Positions 17,032-18,525 of a stretch of DNA of 18,525 nt are shown here, one piece after another (positions within the stretch are counted from its first letter, which is position 1; each line of letters opens with the position of its first letter). This stretch comes from an uncultured Clostridia bacterium (GTDB taxonomy: Bacteria; Bacillota_A; Clostridia; TANB77; CAG-508): assembly GCA_947627825.1 (NCBI GenBank), contig CANQXO010000018.1, positions 1 through 18,525 on the forward strand, given 5' to 3'. The notes below the pieces were generated by a model. That model ran no database searches. It saw nothing but the letters and a program-made list of their open reading frames with translations, and was not told where the DNA came from. The translations under genes were made by a program, and so were the position numbers.

Positions 17032-17057
17032 AATAGTAGCACAAAGGAGAATTTGAT

Positions 17058-18002
17058 ATGTTAGAAGAAAAATATGATTTTTATAGTCCCAGTAATTTAA
17101 AAATTCATGATTTAGATACTAATTTAAAAAACAGTCTTGCTGTTATGGATAATTTAGATTATTTTACGAAAGTTCATAGTAACAATGTTTCAAATCTATG
17201 CGTTCGTATATGTGAATATATGCGTTGCAATAATCAATTTACTATACATTGTTTGATAGCTGGATATATACACGATTTGGGTAAAATGTTTATTCCTGAA
17301 GAGATTTTGACAAAAGACGGTAAGCTTTCCGCTGAGGAATACGAAATAATCAAAACTCACACTACTCTAGGCTATGAATATTGTATGAAAGATATAAACT
17401 TAAGACCTTATTCAGATGGTCCTTGGTATCATCATGAAGCTTTAAATGGTACTGGTTACCCTAGAGGGCTTAGAAAAAATGATATTCCTTATTCTGCACA
17501 AATAATTAGAGTTGCTGATGAGTACGACTCTTTGGTAACTAAAAGGCATTATACAACCCATGTTAATATTTCTGAGACTTTAAAAGATTTAATTAAGGAT
17601 GCTGAGCCTCCTAAAAATATTGTTGCATTGGACCAATTAAAGCAAAATGAAAGACTTGGAAAAATAAATCCTAAGCCTTTAAAAGCTTTGTTCAAAGTTG
17701 TTATAGATGATATTTTATACGAAATTAGCTGCGTTATGAATTATGTTGAATATTTGCGTTCACAAATTAGACGATTAGATAATGTTATAAAATATGAGAA
17801 AAAAATGTCAACAGCTAAAAAACCTGAACAAATAGACTATTACAAAACTGGTATGGTTCTTCTTCTTGAAAAGGGTGAGACTCTTGATAATTTTAGACAA
17901 ATATATGATGAATATAAGGATGCTTTAGTCATTAGAAAAAAGAGAGTTGATGATTTATATAATGAAATTAAGGTTATTAAGAAGTTGAAAATTAAAATTT
18001 AA
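17058..18002 (+). CDS. Stand-alone HD-GYP domain phosphodiesterase-type protein
   Basis: This 314-residue protein has an HD-GYP domain at about 35-220. The family hydrolyses cyclic dinucleotides, chiefly cyclic di-GMP to GMP. Metal and active-site residues are in place: H40, H72-D73 with GK at 75-76, H101, H125-H126 and D154 in RVADEYDSL. The signature loop is NGTGYP at 130-135, with Asn where DGTGYP is usual; the main metal ligands are unaffected. There is no receiver, PAS or membrane sensor domain. The C-terminal 90 or so residues (225-314) are charged and helical, probably a coiled coil for dimerisation. It is transcribed alone from a good promoter, divergent from pgeF. Substrate (c-di-GMP, cGAMP or another nucleotide) cannot be told by eye. 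Confidence 0.87.
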   Translation: MLEEKYDFYSPSNLKIHDLDTNLKNSLAVMDNLDYFTKVHSNNVSNLCVRICEYMRCNNQFTIHCLIAGYIHDLGKMFIPEEILTKDGKLSAEEYEIIKTHTTLGYEYCMKDINLRPYSDGPWYHHEALNGTGYPRGLRKNDIPYSAQIIRVADEYDSLVTKRHYTTHVNISETLKDLIKDAEPPKNIVALDQLKQNERLGKINPKPLKALFKVVIDDILYEISCVMNYVEYLRSQIRRLDNVIKYEKKMSTAKKPEQIDYYKTGMVLLLEKGETLDNFRQIYDEYKDALVIRKKRVDDLYNEIKVIKKLKIKI

Positions 18003-18093
18003 GGCTTAACTATAAAATTAAAATCAAATTTACAGTTTTCAGTTTAGGATTTTAAATTCAAACCTTTAAATTTAAGATTATATATGGAATAGT

Positions 18094-18122
18094 AGAGACT
18101 ACACTAAAAGTAGTCTCTTTTA
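18094..18122 (+). terminator. Intrinsic terminator after the HD-GYP gene
   Basis: A perfect 9-bp stem (18094-18102 with 18110-18118) with a 7-nt loop is followed by TTTTATT. The U-tract overlaps the stop codon of the convergent mazF gene (18122-18120). The minus-strand side lacks a U-tract. Confidence 0.85.
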
Positions 18123-18467
18123 TTCTAATCCTATACTTACACCTAATGCACTATTTATTTGATTCATAATATTTTTATCTTCTATGTGCCCAATTTTTTC
18201 TTTTAATCTACTTTTATCTATTGTTCTAACTTGTTCAGCTAGTATTACAGAATCAGTTTTTAAACCTACATTTTGAGAGCCTATTGGAATATGCGTTGGT
18301 AATTTTGTTTTACCTAATTGTGATGTTATGGCTGCTGCTATCACTGTTGGGCTATATTTGTTTCCTAAGTCATTTTGTATAATCACAACAGGCCTTATAC
18401 CTCCTTGTTCTGAGCCAATTACTGGACTTAAATCCGCATAAAACATATCTCCTCTTTTAATTGTCAT
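18120..18467 (-). CDS. ndoA: MazF/EndoA mRNA interferase toxin
   Basis: This 115-residue toxin is of the PemK/MazF family and cleaves single-stranded mRNA at short sequences (UACAU in B. subtilis), halting translation. The fold signature [20 protein letters not shown] is followed by [11 protein letters not shown]25 and T48 match the catalytic residues of B. subtilis MazF at the same positions, and the length nearly equals EndoA (116). The start is the ATG at 18467-18465, 6 nt after GGAGAA (18479-18474); an in-frame GTG at 18473 sits too close to this ribosome site. The cognate antitoxin gene is normally directly upstream. The 46 nt between the ribosome site and the window edge contain stops in all three frames, so an antitoxin could only end at or near the edge. 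Confidence 0.93.
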   Translation of the reverse strand: MTIKRGDMFYADLSPVIGSEQGGIRPVVIIQNDLGNKYSPTVIAAAITSQLGKTKLPTHIPIGSQNVGLKTDSVILAEQVRTIDKSRLKEKIGHIEDKNIMNQINSALGVSIGLE

Positions 18468-18473
18468 TTTCAC

Positions 18474-18479
18474 TTCTCC
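18474..18479 (-). promoter_or_regulatory. Ribosome site deciding the mazF start
   Basis: GGAGAA on the minus strand lies 6 nt before the ATG at 18467. It would directly abut the alternative GTG at 18473, which rules that codon out. Confidence 0.75.
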
Positions 18480-18525
18480 ATTTTATAAATTAGAGATGAT
18501 ATATCTTAAATATTTATTTCAATCT

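Noticed and set aside
18468..18473. GTG start for mazF at 18473
   Set aside because: It adjoins the Shine-Dalgarno sequence, whereas the ATG at 18467 has proper spacing and gives the family-typical length.

Overview
The window is very AT-rich chromosomal DNA from a low-GC Firmicute, most likely a spore-forming member of the Clostridia. This rests on Gram-positive Shine-Dalgarno sequences before almost every gene, sigma-A type promoters, TGA used as a normal stop, TTG starts, a SpoVB/YabM-type flippase beside an HU gene (a neighbourhood known from Bacillus and Clostridium), and a Bacillus-type MazF/EndoA. No tRNA, rRNA, CRISPR array, insertion sequence or phage gene is visible.

Layout. 1-1858 (minus): the first codons of an HU gene, preceded by a flippase gene broken by a one-base frameshift. 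2077-5499: a convergent pair that looks plasmid- or ICE-related, a VirD4/TraG-type coupling ATPase (plus) and a winged-helix protein resembling the replication-relaxation family (minus), separated by a terminator. 5606-12572 (minus): a probable housekeeping operon leuS, GT-C-like membrane protein, RluD-type and RluB-type pseudouridine synthases, and a three-S1-domain RNA-binding protein, so mostly translation and RNA functions. 12894-13988 (plus): a lone cytosolic protein with an HExxH...E metalloprotease-like signature. 14076-16813 (minus): a three-gene run of PgeF/YfiH laccase-domain protein, family 4 uracil-DNA glycosylase and an orphan GltD-like flavoprotein. 17058-18002 (plus): a stand-alone HD-GYP phosphodiesterase-type protein. 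18120-18467 (minus): MazF/EndoA toxin.

Organisation. Housekeeping genes are on the minus strand in operons. The three plus-strand genes (coupling ATPase, metalloprotease-like, HD-GYP) are each transcribed alone and each ends at a hairpin facing a minus-strand gene. At two of these junctions the hairpin or its U-tract overlaps the stop codon of the opposing gene.

The most unusual content is the coupling ATPase plus winged-helix pair with no visible relaxase, VirB4 or integrase; the uncharacterised HExxH protein; a strong terminator-like hairpin upstream of leuS with no T-box; a perfect 17-bp palindrome between the pgeF and HD-GYP promoters; and the frameshifted flippase. None of these proves a new system. 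The coupling ATPase pair is the best candidate for follow-up.
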